Origin: Oscillospiraceae bacterium
Lineage (GTDB): Bacteria; Bacillota; Clostridia; Oscillospirales; Ruminococcaceae
NCBI GenBank assembly: GCA_025757985.1
Contig: CP107210.1
Location: 496,001-560,000, forward strand
Direction of reading: 5' to 3'
Length of the DNA: 64,000 bases
Positions 9,456 through 17,849 of the stretch are shown here, piece by piece; the stretch's first letter is position 1; each line of letters opens with the position of its first letter. The position numbers were made by a program, and so were the translations under genes. A model generated the notes under the pieces. It was not told the DNA's origin. It ran no database searches and saw nothing but the letters and a program-made list of their open reading frames with translations.

Positions 9456-9497
9456 AAGTGCTGCTGCATCTGATTCTGGTGCAGCAGCACTTTTTTT
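9456..9497 (+). terminator. Terminator after pheT
   Basis: GTGCTGCTGCA pairs with TGCAGCAGCAC around an 11-nt loop, followed by seven T residues. Confidence 0.88.
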
Positions 9498-9570
9498 GCA
9501 GCGTTTTCTGTGGAAGCGCTATCTTCATCTGGCTTTACAATTCTGAGGCCGATTTTTCGCCCGTATCCTC

Positions 9571-9599
9571 TTGCATTTTCTTCTGCAGCATCGTATAGT
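9571..9599 (+). promoter_or_regulatory. Promoter of the sortase gene
   Basis: TTGCAT at 9571-9576 and TATAGT at 9594-9599 with a 17-bp spacer, 37 bp upstream of the sortase start. Confidence 0.6.
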
Positions 9600-9635
9600 A
9601 AACCTAGACTTGACATTCAGACAGGGAGAATCACT

Positions 9636-10517
9636 ATGGCAAAAATCCATCGCAGCGACCTTGCGCCGCAAGAGCCGCCCGCCGCGCCCCATGCAGCCCT
9701 TTACGATCAGGACAACGATATAGACTTTGCCCCGACTGCACCTGCTGGCCCCGAGAAAAAGCGCGGCAGCCTTGCCTACACGCTGGCCATGCTCTTTTTC
9801 GGCGTTGTTTTTCTGGTCAGTGCCGGGCTGCTTGTCAAGCGCTTTGCGGATGACCGCAGGACAGAAAACGAGTTTGCCGAGCTGCAGTCTATGATCGATA
9901 CATCTGCCGAACCACAGCCGTCCGGGGAGAGCGTCAACCCCAACGGAGCCAAGTTTGCCGCCCTGCGCGATAAGAACAGCGATTTCATCGGGTGGCTCTC
10001 GATTGATGGCACAGAGTTGGATTTCCCGGTTATGTACGCGCCAAACAATAAGGATTTCTATCTTCGTCACGACTTTGACAAGAGCTACAGCATCTACGGC
10101 GTGCCGTACCTTGACGAAAACACAACGCTCGGTGCCAATGCTGAGAGTGATAACCTTGTCATCTACGGCCACAATATGAAGACCGGCGCGATCTTTGGCT
10201 GCCTGACCGAGTATAAAAAGGCCAGCTACTATCAGGAGCATCCCTTCATTGAGTTTGACACCGTGTACGGAGATGCAAAATACGAGGTATTCGGCGCGTT
10301 CGCCATTGATGTTGTAAACGACACCTCGTTTGTCTATAACCAGTATATTGATATGGACGCGCAGACCTACGATGCCTATGTGGAGGAGGTTCTGTCCCGC
10401 AGTGATGTGGACAGCGGCATCCGCCCGACTTACGGGGAGCAGCTGCTGACCCTTTCAACCTGTGAGTATTCGTCCGCTAATGGGCGCTATGTGGTTGTGG
10501 CGCGCCGGGTCTCCTGA
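9636..10517 (+). CDS. srtB: Class B sortase
   Basis: A membrane-anchored cysteine transpeptidase that joins surface proteins to peptidoglycan or pilin subunits. The 293-residue protein has one N-terminal membrane segment (about residues 45-70, LAMLFFGVVFLVSAGLLV) and a sortase domain with the catalytic His in LVIYGHNM, the Cys in TLSTC and the Arg in VVVARRVS. FPVMYAPNNKDFYLRHDF is typical of class B. The start at 9636 has GGGAG upstream and is preferred over the open frame before it. No sorting-signal protein is encoded nearby, so substrates must be elsewhere. Monocistronic by its own promoter. Confidence 0.92.
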   Translation: MAKIHRSDLAPQEPPAAPHAALYDQDNDIDFAPTAPAGPEKKRGSLAYTLAMLFFGVVFLVSAGLLVKRFADDRRTENEFAELQSMIDTSAEPQPSGESVNPNGAKFAALRDKNSDFIGWLSIDGTELDFPVMYAPNNKDFYLRHDFDKSYSIYGVPYLDENTTLGANAESDNLVIYGHNMKTGAIFGCLTEYKKASYYQEHPFIEFDTVYGDAKYEVFGAFAIDVVNDTSFVYNQYIDMDAQTYDAYVEEVLSRSDVDSGIRPTYGEQLLTLSTCEYSSANGRYVVVARRVS

Positions 10518-10813
10518 AAGGGGGATATCGCACGAATGGCAGCAGGGACGATACGCCCTAATTTATCAAAGCAATGACAGCACAAACTTAATAATCTTTT
10601 GTAAGCAGCACAAAAAGCAGGAAAAATTCCGTTTTATACTTGCTATTCTTCGCCGGATATGGTACGCTATCCAATGCGCGATACTTTTGATTCGGTCTTA
10701 TATGGTGTAAGAAACGGGAAAAGGAGAATCCGCGCAGCGGGCGGCCGTAGCCCTTGACGGCCGCCCGCATTGTTTTTGTGTGGCATACAGTATAGCAAAT
10801 TTAGGCCAAACAG
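10518..10813. other. Non-coding gap between sortase gene and glmS promoter
   Basis: No convincing gene is seen in about 300 bases. The region is AT-richer than its flanks and ends in a strong hairpin terminator at 10737-10777 that lies more than 200 bp beyond the sortase stop, so a long 3' UTR or a small transcript could end there. No glmS ribozyme core was recognised. Confidence 0.5.
10737..10777 (+). terminator. Strong terminator upstream of glmS
   Basis: Perfect 12-bp stem (GCGGGCGGCCGT / ACGGCCGCCCGC) with an 8-nt loop, followed by ATTGTTTTTG. Confidence 0.82.
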
Positions 10814-10842
10814 TAGACATTTTGTGCAAAAAGGAATATACT
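10814..10842 (+). promoter_or_regulatory. Promoter of glmS
   Basis: TAGACA at 10814-10819 and TATACT at 10837-10842 with a 17-bp spacer; the leader to the glmS start is about 70 nt and ends with AAAGGAGG. Confidence 0.7.
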
Positions 10843-10918
10843 ATACAAGTATTTTTTACTTTTGCCCGTTAAAGTGGGAAGGTCTTATTGAACAACTGCA
10901 TAAAGGAGGATACCTGTT

Positions 10919-12760
10919 ATGTGCGGAATCGTAGGCTTTACCGGTGCAGCACAGGCTGCACCTATTCTGCTGGACGGTCTGTCCAAGCTTGAATACCGCG
11001 GTTATGACTCGGCCGGCATCGCGGTGCAGAACGCCGCAGGCAAAATCGAGGTCGTAAAGGCAAAGGGCCGCCTGAAGGTTTTAAGCGAGATGACGGACGG
11101 CGGCAATGCTGTACACGGCAGCTGCGGCATCGGCCACACCCGTTGGGCCACCCACGGGGAGCCGTCTGTGGTCAACGCGCACCCGCATTATTCCCGTGAC
11201 CAGAAGATCGCCGTGGTGCACAACGGCATCATTGAAAACTATCAGGAGATCAAGGACCGTCTGCTCAACAAAGGCTTTACCTTTGTCTCTCAGACCGACA
11301 CCGAGGTCGTGGCACAGCTGCTGGACTACTACTACACCGGCGAATCTGCAGGCAACGCGCTGGATGCCATCACCCGCATGATGCTGCATGTACGCGGCTC
11401 CTATGCGCTGGGCGTGCTTTTTGCCGATGAGCCCGGTGTCATCTATGCCGTGCGCAAGGACAGCCCGCTCATCGTTGGCCAATGTGAGGACGGTGCCATC
11501 ATCGCCTCCGATGTGCCTGCACTGCTCAAGTACACCCGCACGGTCTACTACATTGACAATCTCGAGATCGCACGCCTAACCCCGGACTCCATCGAATTCT
11601 TCAACATCGACAAGGAGCCCATCACCCGCGAGTCCACAACCATCGAATGGGATGCCGAGGCTGCCGAAAAGGGCGGCTATGAGCATTTCATGATGAAGGA
11701 GATCAATGAACAGCCTGCGGCCGTGCGCGACACGATCTCTCCGCGCCTGAAGGACGGCAAAATCGACCTGTCTGAGCTGGCACTGGACGAGGAAGCAATC
11801 AAGAATGTGCGCCGTCTGTATATCATCGGCTGCGGCTCGGCCTATCATGTGGGCATGGCAGCGCGCTATGTGTTTGAAAGTCTGGCCCGCATCCCGGTCG
11901 AGGTCGATGTCGCCAGCGAGTTCCGCTACCGTGACCCCGTGCTTGAGCAGGACTCTCTTGCCATGGTCATCAGCCAGAGCGGTGAGACCGCCGATACGCT
12001 GGCGGCACTGCGTCTGTGCAAGGAGCGCGGCGTGCGCACCGTTGGCATCGTGAATGTAGTCGGCTCCAGCATCGCCCGCGAGGCAGACGCAACCATGTAT
12101 ACCTGGGCCGGACCGGAGATCTCGGTGGCCACCACCAAGGCTTACAGCACCCAGCTGGCAGCCTGCTACCTGTTGGCTACTGAGTTTGCCCGGGTGCGCG
12201 GCACACTGGCTGACGGCCAGTATGAGCAGCTGGTCGCAGAACTGGAGGCCCTGCCGGAGAAGATTGAAAAGACGCTGGCGGATAAGGAACGCATCCAGTG
12301 GTTTGCCAGCAAATATGCCAACGCCAAGGACGCCTTCTTCATCGGCCGTGGCCTTGACTACGCCGTTGCGCTGGAGGGCAGCCTGAAATTCAAGGAGATC
12401 AGCTACATCCACTCTGAGGCCTTCGCCGCAGGCGAGATGAAGCATGGCCCGATCTCGTTGGTCGAGAACGGCACCCTTGTGGTCGGCATCCTGACACAGC
12501 CCGACTTATTTGAAAAGAGTGTTTCCAACATGGTTGAAGTCAAGAGCCGCGGCGCCTTCCTGATGGGTCTGACCACCTACGGCAACTACAGCATCGAGGA
12601 CACAGCCGGCTTCACGGTCTATGTCCCCAAAACCGACCCGCATTTTGCCACCAGCCTGTCTGTCATTCCGCTGCAGCTTCTGGCCTACTATGTCAGCTGC
12701 GCCAAGGGTCTGGATGTCGATAAGCCCCGCAACCTTGCCAAGAGTGTGACGGTCGAGTAA
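10919..12760 (+). CDS. glmS: Glutamine-fructose-6-phosphate aminotransferase (isomerising)
   Basis: Makes glucosamine-6-phosphate from fructose-6-phosphate and glutamine, the entry to UDP-GlcNAc for peptidoglycan and surface glycans. The 613-residue protein begins MCGIVGFTG, placing the N-terminal nucleophile Cys at residue 2 after Met removal. A glutaminase domain (1-230, with GHTRWATHG) is followed by two SIS sugar-isomerase domains (GCGSAYHVGMA; ISQSGETADT; SVATTKAYSTQ). The C-terminus DKPRNLAKSVTVE is characteristic. AAAGGAGG precedes the ATG. A glmS ribozyme is common in Bacillota upstream of this gene but was not recognised here. Confidence 0.97.
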   Translation: MCGIVGFTGAAQAAPILLDGLSKLEYRGYDSAGIAVQNAAGKIEVVKAKGRLKVLSEMTDGGNAVHGSCGIGHTRWATHGEPSVVNAHPHYSRDQKIAVVHNGIIENYQEIKDRLLNKGFTFVSQTDTEVVAQLLDYYYTGESAGNALDAITRMMLHVRGSYALGVLFADEPGVIYAVRKDSPLIVGQCEDGAIIASDVPALLKYTRTVYYIDNLEIARLTPDSIEFFNIDKEPITRESTTIEWDAEAAEKGGYEHFMMKEINEQPAAVRDTISPRLKDGKIDLSELALDEEAIKNVRRLYIIGCGSAYHVGMAARYVFESLARIPVEVDVASEFRYRDPVLEQDSLAMVISQSGETADTLAALRLCKERGVRTVGIVNVVGSSIAREADATMYTWAGPEISVATTKAYSTQLAACYLLATEFARVRGTLADGQYEQLVAELEALPEKIEKTLADKERIQWFASKYANAKDAFFIGRGLDYAVALEGSLKFKEISYIHSEAFAAGEMKHGPISLVENGTLVVGILTQPDLFEKSVSNMVEVKSRGAFLMGLTTYGNYSIEDTAGFTVYVPKTDPHFATSLSVIPLQLLAYYVSCAKGLDVDKPRNLAKSVTVE

Positions 12761-12810
12761 AAGCTTCGTCTGTTTTACCAAAAATTACTGGTAAATTTTA
12801 TATAAAATTA

Positions 12811-12853
12811 GCCCCGTTTGTCACTGCAAAAGTAGGACAAACGGGGCATTTGT
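12811..12853 (+). terminator. Terminator after glmS
   Basis: Perfect 12-bp stem GCCCCGTTTGTC / GACAAACGGGGC with a 13-nt loop; the T tract is short. Confidence 0.7.
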
Positions 12854-12863
12854 GTGTTATAAT
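12835..12863 (+). promoter_or_regulatory. Extended -10 promoter for the CapD-type gene
   Basis: TGTTATAAT gives an extended -10 (TATAAT at 12858-12863). The possible -35 GGACAA at 12835-12840 lies 17 bp upstream, inside the 3' arm of the glmS terminator. Confidence 0.6.
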
Positions 12864-12951
12864 ACTTTTATATGGCTGCATTTAGCAGGGGTACCGTTCA
12901 ACCGGCCCCCCTTTGGTATAGAGAATAGAACTTTGGTAAAGGACGAAACAG

Positions 12952-14937
12952 ATGCAACAGGATTCCAAACAAATCATTAAGGGTCTGCCGCGCCGCATCG
13001 CCTTGATGCTGCTGGACTGCGGGCTTATCGTAGTATGCTACTGGCTGGCCGTAATGCTCCGCTTTGACAGCGGCGATGCCTACCGCCGCGTAGAGATCGT
13101 GCGCGCCATGGCTCCCATGCTGCTGTATGTGCTGCCGATCTATATGATCGTATTCTGGTTCGGCGGCCTGTATGAGATCATGTGGGAATATGCCGGTATG
13201 CGGGACCTTGCCCGCCTGACCTGCCTGTCAGGTCTGGCTACCGGCCTGATCATGCTGTTTGACCTCATCTACCACAACCGCCCAATCTCCGGTGCCGTGC
13301 TGATCTTTGGCGCGGTGTTCAATACGGCGGCAATCGCAGGCGTGCGCTTCCTGTGGCGTCTGCTTCGCACCGTGCAGGATACCAAGGCCAACAAGCCGGA
13401 GGATGATACGCCGCTGCTGATCGTCGGCGCTGGCAATGCCGGTGCATGGGCGGTCAACCTCTGCAAAAACAAAAACCAGAGCTTCGGCAACCCGGTCTGC
13501 CTGGTGGACGATGACCTGACCAAAAAGGGTCTGCGCGTGCAGGGTGTGCCTGTGCGCGGCACGATCTCTGACATACCGGAGCTTGTGCGCAAATATCATA
13601 TCCTCGAGATCGTCATTGCCATCACCACCGTCAAGGGCGACCGCCTCAGTGAGATCATCAACCTCTGCAACTCTACCCACTGCCGTGTGCGGATGCTCAG
13701 CGACCCGCAGGCTGTCGATGAAAACGGCAATCCTGTCGCAGCAGGCTTCCGTGAATTGAACACGGCCGACTTTCTCTCCCGCGATGAAATCCAGCTGAAC
13801 AATGCCCAGATCTCGGAGTATCTGCATGACAAGGTCGTGCTGGTCACGGGCGGCGGCGGCTCCATCGGCAGTGAGCTTTGCCGCCAGATCATGCGCTACC
13901 AGCCGCGCCGGCTGCTGATCTTCGACATCTATGAAAACTGTGCCTACGAGCTTGAGACAGAGCTGAAAAACAAGTACGGCCCGGAGGCTCCCGTCATCAC
14001 ACTGATCGGCTCGATCCGCGACAAAGCCCGTCTGGATGAGGTGTTTGACACCTACCATCCGTCCGTTGTCTTTCACGCTGCGGCCCACAAGCATGTGCCG
14101 CTTATGGAGATCAGCCCGGCCGAGGCCGTCAAGAACAATGTGTTCGGCACTAAGAATCTGCTGACCTCTGCGGCGGAGCACGGCGTGGAGCGTTTTGTTC
14201 AGCTCTCCACCGATAAGGCCGTCAACCCCACCAATGTCATGGGCTGTACCAAGCGCCTGTGTGAAATGCTGATCCAGACCTTCTCCCGCGGCACAGACAT
14301 GACCTGCGTAGCTGTGCGCTTCGGCAATGTGCTGGGCAGCCACGGCAGTGTTATCCCGCTGTTTGAGGAGCAGATCAAGCGCGGCGGCCCCGTGACGATC
14401 ACCCACCCGGATATTGTGCGCTACTTTATGACCATCACCGAGGCTGCGCAGCTGGTGCTGCAGGCGGGGGGACTTGCCAAGGGCGGCAGCATTTATGTGC
14501 TGGATATGGGGGAACCGGTCAAGATCATGGACCTTGCTAACCGGCTGATCCGCTTTTATGGCTACGAGCCGGGCGTCAACATGCAGGTCAAGATCACCGG
14601 CCTGCGCCCCGGCGAAAAGCTGTATGAGGAGCTGCTCATGGACACAGAGCAGGACAAGATGGCCAAGACGGCCCACAACAAGATCTTCATTGCGCCGCCG
14701 ATGCAGATCGACCTTGAAAAATTTTACACCGATCTGCAGACGCTCAAAACGGCCGCCCGTCACAACGATAACGATGTTGTTGACATTCTGCAGGAGATGG
14801 TGCCCACCTATCACCCCAACCGGCGTGTGCGTGCAGACCATACCGTTGTGGCCGCCACCGGCAACACGGCCATCTTCTCCAAGGAAGAAGTCAACCGCAA
14901 GCTGCAGGGGGACAAGCCCGCTGCCAAGGAGGACTGA
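12952..14937 (+). CDS. Membrane-bound NDP-sugar 4,6-dehydratase (CapD/PglF type)
   Basis: 661-residue protein with four predicted membrane helices in the first 130 residues, a CoA-binding-like Rossmann segment (LLIVGAGNAGAWAVNLCKN) and a C-terminal extended SDR domain with TGGGGSIGSELC, STDKAVNPTNVMG and the M-G-x-x-K active-site variant seen in PglF/CapD/WbpM enzymes. By family these dehydrate UDP-GlcNAc to UDP-4-keto-6-deoxy sugars for bacillosamine-like or capsular sugars. It is followed 3 nt later by a phosphoglycosyl transferase, so the pair probably makes and attaches the first sugar of a surface glycan. The exact nucleotide sugar is not determined by sequence. Confidence 0.9.
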   Translation: MQQDSKQIIKGLPRRIALMLLDCGLIVVCYWLAVMLRFDSGDAYRRVEIVRAMAPMLLYVLPIYMIVFWFGGLYEIMWEYAGMRDLARLTCLSGLATGLIMLFDLIYHNRPISGAVLIFGAVFNTAAIAGVRFLWRLLRTVQDTKANKPEDDTPLLIVGAGNAGAWAVNLCKNKNQSFGNPVCLVDDDLTKKGLRVQGVPVRGTISDIPELVRKYHILEIVIAITTVKGDRLSEIINLCNSTHCRVRMLSDPQAVDENGNPVAAGFRELNTADFLSRDEIQLNNAQISEYLHDKVVLVTGGGGSIGSELCRQIMRYQPRRLLIFDIYENCAYELETELKNKYGPEAPVITLIGSIRDKARLDEVFDTYHPSVVFHAAAHKHVPLMEISPAEAVKNNVFGTKNLLTSAAEHGVERFVQLSTDKAVNPTNVMGCTKRLCEMLIQTFSRGTDMTCVAVRFGNVLGSHGSVIPLFEEQIKRGGPVTITHPDIVRYFMTITEAAQLVLQAGGLAKGGSIYVLDMGEPVKIMDLANRLIRFYGYEPGVNMQVKITGLRPGEKLYEELLMDTEQDKMAKTAHNKIFIAPPMQIDLEKFYTDLQTLKTAARHNDNDVVDILQEMVPTYHPNRRVRADHTVVAATGNTAIFSKEEVNRKLQGDKPAAKED

Positions 14938-14940
14938 CCT

Positions 14941-15567
14941 ATGTATCAGCGTTATGTAAAGCGTCTGCTCGATATTATCCTGTCACTGGCCGCCACGATC
15001 CTTCTGGCAATTCCAATGGGGATCATTGCGCTGTGGATCAAGGCGGATTCCCCGGGGCCGGTCTTTTTCAAGCAGCGCCGTGTCGGCAAGGGCAAAACGC
15101 ATTTTAACATTCTTAAATTCCGCACGATGCGCGGAGATACTCCCCACGATGTGCCGACCCATCTGTTGAAGAATGCCGACAGCTACATAACCCGCAGCGG
15201 TGCCTTTCTGCGTAAGACGAGCCTTGATGAGCTGCCCCAGATCTACAATATTCTGGCCGGGCAGATGAGCGTCATCGGCCCGCGCCCGGCGCTCTACAAC
15301 CAGTATGATCTGATCGAAGCGCGGGACAAGGTACACGCCAATGACATTCGTCCCGGCCTGACGGGGCTTGCACAGGTCAACGGACGCGATGAGCTGCCCA
15401 TTGATGTGAAGGCGCGCTATGACGGCGAGTACGCCGCGCACCTGACCTTCTGGGCGGATCTGAAGATTTTCTTCCGCAGCATCACCTATGTATTCCAGCA
15501 CCGCGGTGTTGTCGAGGGCGGCACAGGCGCGCTTGACCAGACAAAAACCGGAAAATCGTCAAAATGA
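14941..15567 (+). CDS. Undecaprenyl-phosphate sugar phosphotransferase (monotopic phosphoglycosyl transferase)
   Basis: 208 residues, the PglC-like minimal size. One N-terminal re-entrant membrane helix (LLDIILSLAATILLAIPMGI) is followed by the family motifs SPGPVFFKQRRVG, LKFRTM, DELPQIYNILAGQMSVIGPR and RPGLTGLAQVNGRD. It transfers a sugar phosphate from a nucleotide sugar to undecaprenyl phosphate at the inner face of the membrane, the first step of glycan assembly. It starts 3 nt after the dehydratase stop, so the two are co-translated. No further glycosyltransferase or flippase follows; the operon ends at a terminator. Confidence 0.93.
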   Translation: MYQRYVKRLLDIILSLAATILLAIPMGIIALWIKADSPGPVFFKQRRVGKGKTHFNILKFRTMRGDTPHDVPTHLLKNADSYITRSGAFLRKTSLDELPQIYNILAGQMSVIGPRPALYNQYDLIEARDKVHANDIRPGLTGLAQVNGRDELPIDVKARYDGEYAAHLTFWADLKIFFRSITYVFQHRGVVEGGTGALDQTKTGKSSK

Positions 15568-15575
15568 CGGACGCT

Positions 15576-15612
15576 GTACCTGCCGCAAACCCTGCGGCGG
15601 GTACATTTTTTT
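15576..15612 (+). terminator. Terminator after the sugar transferase gene
   Basis: GTACCTGCCGCA pairs with TGCGGCGGGTAC (one G-U) around a 5-nt loop, followed by a run of seven T residues. Confidence 0.85.
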
Positions 15613-15663
15613 GCTCGATTTGAAAAATGTACAAGAAAATATTGCGATTTTCGTGAAAATATG

Positions 15664-15692
15664 TTGCAAAAGCCAAGTGAATTGTGTAAAAT
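15664..15692 (+). promoter_or_regulatory. Promoter of the PucR/CdaR-type regulator
   Basis: TTGCAA at 15664-15669 and TAAAAT at 15687-15692, 17-bp spacer, about 120 bp before the start. Confidence 0.55.
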
Positions 15693-15814
15693 ATACATTA
15701 TGAAGATTTGGTTTTCGGGCAGATTACCAAACGGCAGTTTTGCCAAACATGTATAGCCCGCACTGCACGCCGGTGCAGACTGTCTAAATAACAGCAAAAG
15801 GGGAGTCACATATT

Positions 15815-16900
15815 ATGGCTAACAGGGTATTCCAGAATGTGGTGTACCAGATGAAGGACGCAGTGGACCGTGTTGTCGGCGTTATCGACGAGACAGGCAC
15901 CGTGATCTCCTGCTCCGAACTGGGGCAGATCGGTGAGGTGCGCGAGGGCGTAGCTACCGTCCGCCAGACGGCCGGCGATGCCTTTGTGCGCGATGGCTAT
16001 GCCTACCATCAGTTCTCCAACGCCAAGCATAATGACTACGCCGTCTTTGTGGAGGGCACCGATACCACGGCGGAGCAGTTTGCCGCCATGCTGTCCATCA
16101 GCCTGCAGAGCATCAAGCAGTATCACGATGAAAAGTTCGACAAGACAAACTTCATAAAAAATGTCGTGCTGGACAACATCCTGCCCGGCGACATCTACGC
16201 CAAGGCCCGCGAGCTGCACTTTGTCTCCGATGTACAGCGCGTTGTGCTGCTCATCCGCGTGACCTCCGGCAATGACATTTCCGCTTATGATGTTGTCAGC
16301 GGTCTTTTCCCGGACAAGCAGAAGGACTTTGTCTTTAACATCAGCGAGACGGACACCGTCCTCGTCAAGGAGATCAAGCCGGACAACAACACCCGCGATA
16401 TGGAAAAGCTGGCTGCCTCCATTGTGGATACGCTGCAGGGCGACCATTACATCAAGGCCGTGGTCGGCATCGGCACCCCCATCGGCAACATCAAGGATCT
16501 GGCCTCCAGCTTTAAGGAGGCACAGATTGCAATGGAGGTCGGCAAGGTGTTTGACACCGAGCGTCAGGTCATCAGCTATGACCATCTGGGCATCGCCCGC
16601 CTGATCTACCAGCTGCCCACGACCCTCTGCGAGGCCTTCCTGCGGGAGGTCTTTAAGCAGGAGAGCATTGACAGTCTCGACGCTGAGACGCTGTTCACCA
16701 TCCAGCGCTTCTTTGAAAACAACCTGAATGTCTCGGAAACGAGCCGCGGGCTGTTTGTCCACCGCAACACGCTGGTCTACCGTCTGGAAAAGATTCGCAA
16801 GCTGACCGGCCTTGACCTGCGCAACTTTGATGATGCCATCGTCTTTAAGGTGGCCCTGATGGTCAAGAAGTACCTCTCCGCCAATCCGGCCAAATATTGA
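15815..16900 (+). CDS. PucR/CdaR-like helix-turn-helix regulator
   Basis: 361-residue protein. The N-terminal 230 residues have no clear catalytic motif and may sense a ligand. The C-terminal 60 residues carry the PucR-type HTH (FFENNLNVSETSRGLFVHRN followed by TLVYRLEKIRKLTGLDLR), as in CdaR, PucR and related regulators of sugar-diacid or purine metabolism. AAAGGGGAG precedes the ATG. It stands alone between two terminators, upstream of ftsEX. The ligand and targets cannot be read from the sequence, and the assignment to CdaR rather than PucR is not firm. Confidence 0.8.
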   Translation: MANRVFQNVVYQMKDAVDRVVGVIDETGTVISCSELGQIGEVREGVATVRQTAGDAFVRDGYAYHQFSNAKHNDYAVFVEGTDTTAEQFAAMLSISLQSIKQYHDEKFDKTNFIKNVVLDNILPGDIYAKARELHFVSDVQRVVLLIRVTSGNDISAYDVVSGLFPDKQKDFVFNISETDTVLVKEIKPDNNTRDMEKLAASIVDTLQGDHYIKAVVGIGTPIGNIKDLASSFKEAQIAMEVGKVFDTERQVISYDHLGIARLIYQLPTTLCEAFLREVFKQESIDSLDAETLFTIQRFFENNLNVSETSRGLFVHRNTLVYRLEKIRKLTGLDLRNFDDAIVFKVALMVKKYLSANPAKY

Positions 16901-16919
16901 TTTTAATAAAACTTTCACA

Positions 16920-16953
16920 AATGGCGCTGCACCGCAAGGCAGCGCCATTTTTC
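16920..16953 (+). terminator. Terminator after the regulator gene
   Basis: Perfect 11-bp stem AATGGCGCTGC / GCAGCGCCATT with an 8-nt loop and a following T-rich tract. Confidence 0.85.
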
Positions 16954-16977
16954 TGCTTTTGGCAGCCGGAAAACACC

Positions 16978-17006
16978 TTGACCGCAGGCGCGCTGCATGG
17001 TATTCT
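16978..17006 (+). promoter_or_regulatory. Promoter of ftsEX
   Basis: TTGACC at 16978-16983 and TATTCT at 17001-17006 with a 17-bp spacer, 60 bp before the ftsE start. Confidence 0.65.
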
Positions 17007-17065
17007 ATTATATGTATGACTGTAACCGTAAACAGGACAGCCGCGCTGCGGCAGGAGAATCCTCA

Positions 17066-17824
17066 ATGATCGATTTTGAGCATGTATATAAAACCTATGA
17101 GACCCACAACGATGAAAATGTTGCGTTGGAGGACATCAACATCCATATCGAGGAGGGCGAATTTGTCTTTATCCTTGGCCACTCCGGTGCAGGCAAATCT
17201 ACCTTTCTGAAGCTGATCCAGATGGAGGAAAAGCCCACTGAGGGCAAGGTATTCATCAATGGGCAGGATCTGACCAAGATCCGCCGGCGCAAGGTGCCGT
17301 ATCTGCGCCGGCAGATGGGTGTTGTCTTTCAGGACTTCCGCCTGATTCCGACCATGACCGTCTATGAGAATGTGGCGTTCGCCATGCGTGTGACGAACAT
17401 CTCCACCAAAAAGATCAAGGACCGCGTGCCCTTCGCGCTCTCGCTTGTCGGCCTTGAGGACAAGATGGATCGTCTGCCGGACGAGCTCTCCGGCGGCGAG
17501 CAGCAGCGTGTCGCCGTAGCGCGCGCGCTGGCCCACGGCCCCAAGCTGATCATCGCGGACGAGCCCACCGGCAACATCGACCCTGAGATGTCCATGGACA
17601 TCATGCAGCTGTTTGAGGCCATCAATAAGGTCAACATCACCGTTGTGGTCGTCACCCATGAGCATGAGCTGGTACATAAGCTCGCCCGCAAGTATGGCAA
17701 CCGCGTCATCACTTTGGCCAACGGCATGGTTGCCTCCGACACCGCGCACCCCGAGGCCGCCCGCCGCTACGCAGCCGCTATGGCCCAGCGGGAAGAGGAC
17801 GATTACGACTACGATGAAGACTGA
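17066..17824 (+). CDS. ftsE: Cell-division ABC transporter ATPase FtsE
   Basis: ATPase of the FtsEX complex, which does not transport but converts ATP hydrolysis into activation of a periplasmic or extracellular peptidoglycan hydrolase at the division site. 252 residues with Walker A GHSGAGKSTFLKLI, signature LSGGEQQRVAVARAL and Walker B KLIIADEPTGNID. The frame is open 23 codons upstream; the ATG at 17066 with GGAG before it gives the normal FtsE N-terminus (MIDFEHVYKTYE). The 20-residue acidic C-terminal tail (REEDDYDYDED) is an addition seen in some Clostridia. ftsX follows after 25 nt. Confidence 0.95.
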   Translation: MIDFEHVYKTYETHNDENVALEDINIHIEEGEFVFILGHSGAGKSTFLKLIQMEEKPTEGKVFINGQDLTKIRRRKVPYLRRQMGVVFQDFRLIPTMTVYENVAFAMRVTNISTKKIKDRVPFALSLVGLEDKMDRLPDELSGGEQQRVAVARALAHGPKLIIADEPTGNIDPEMSMDIMQLFEAINKVNITVVVVTHEHELVHKLARKYGNRVITLANGMVASDTAHPEAARRYAAAMAQREEDDYDYDED

Positions 17825-17849
17825 TCTGTGATATTAAAGAGGGGACACC

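Noticed and set aside
10518..10918. glmS ribozyme upstream of glmS
   Set aside because: Expected in many Bacillota, but the conserved ribozyme core was not seen in the 400-bp region; only a promoter, terminator and RBS were recognised.
13228..14841. 537-codon antisense open frame inside the CapD-type gene
   Set aside because: Shadow frame; the plus-strand dehydratase has clear motifs throughout.
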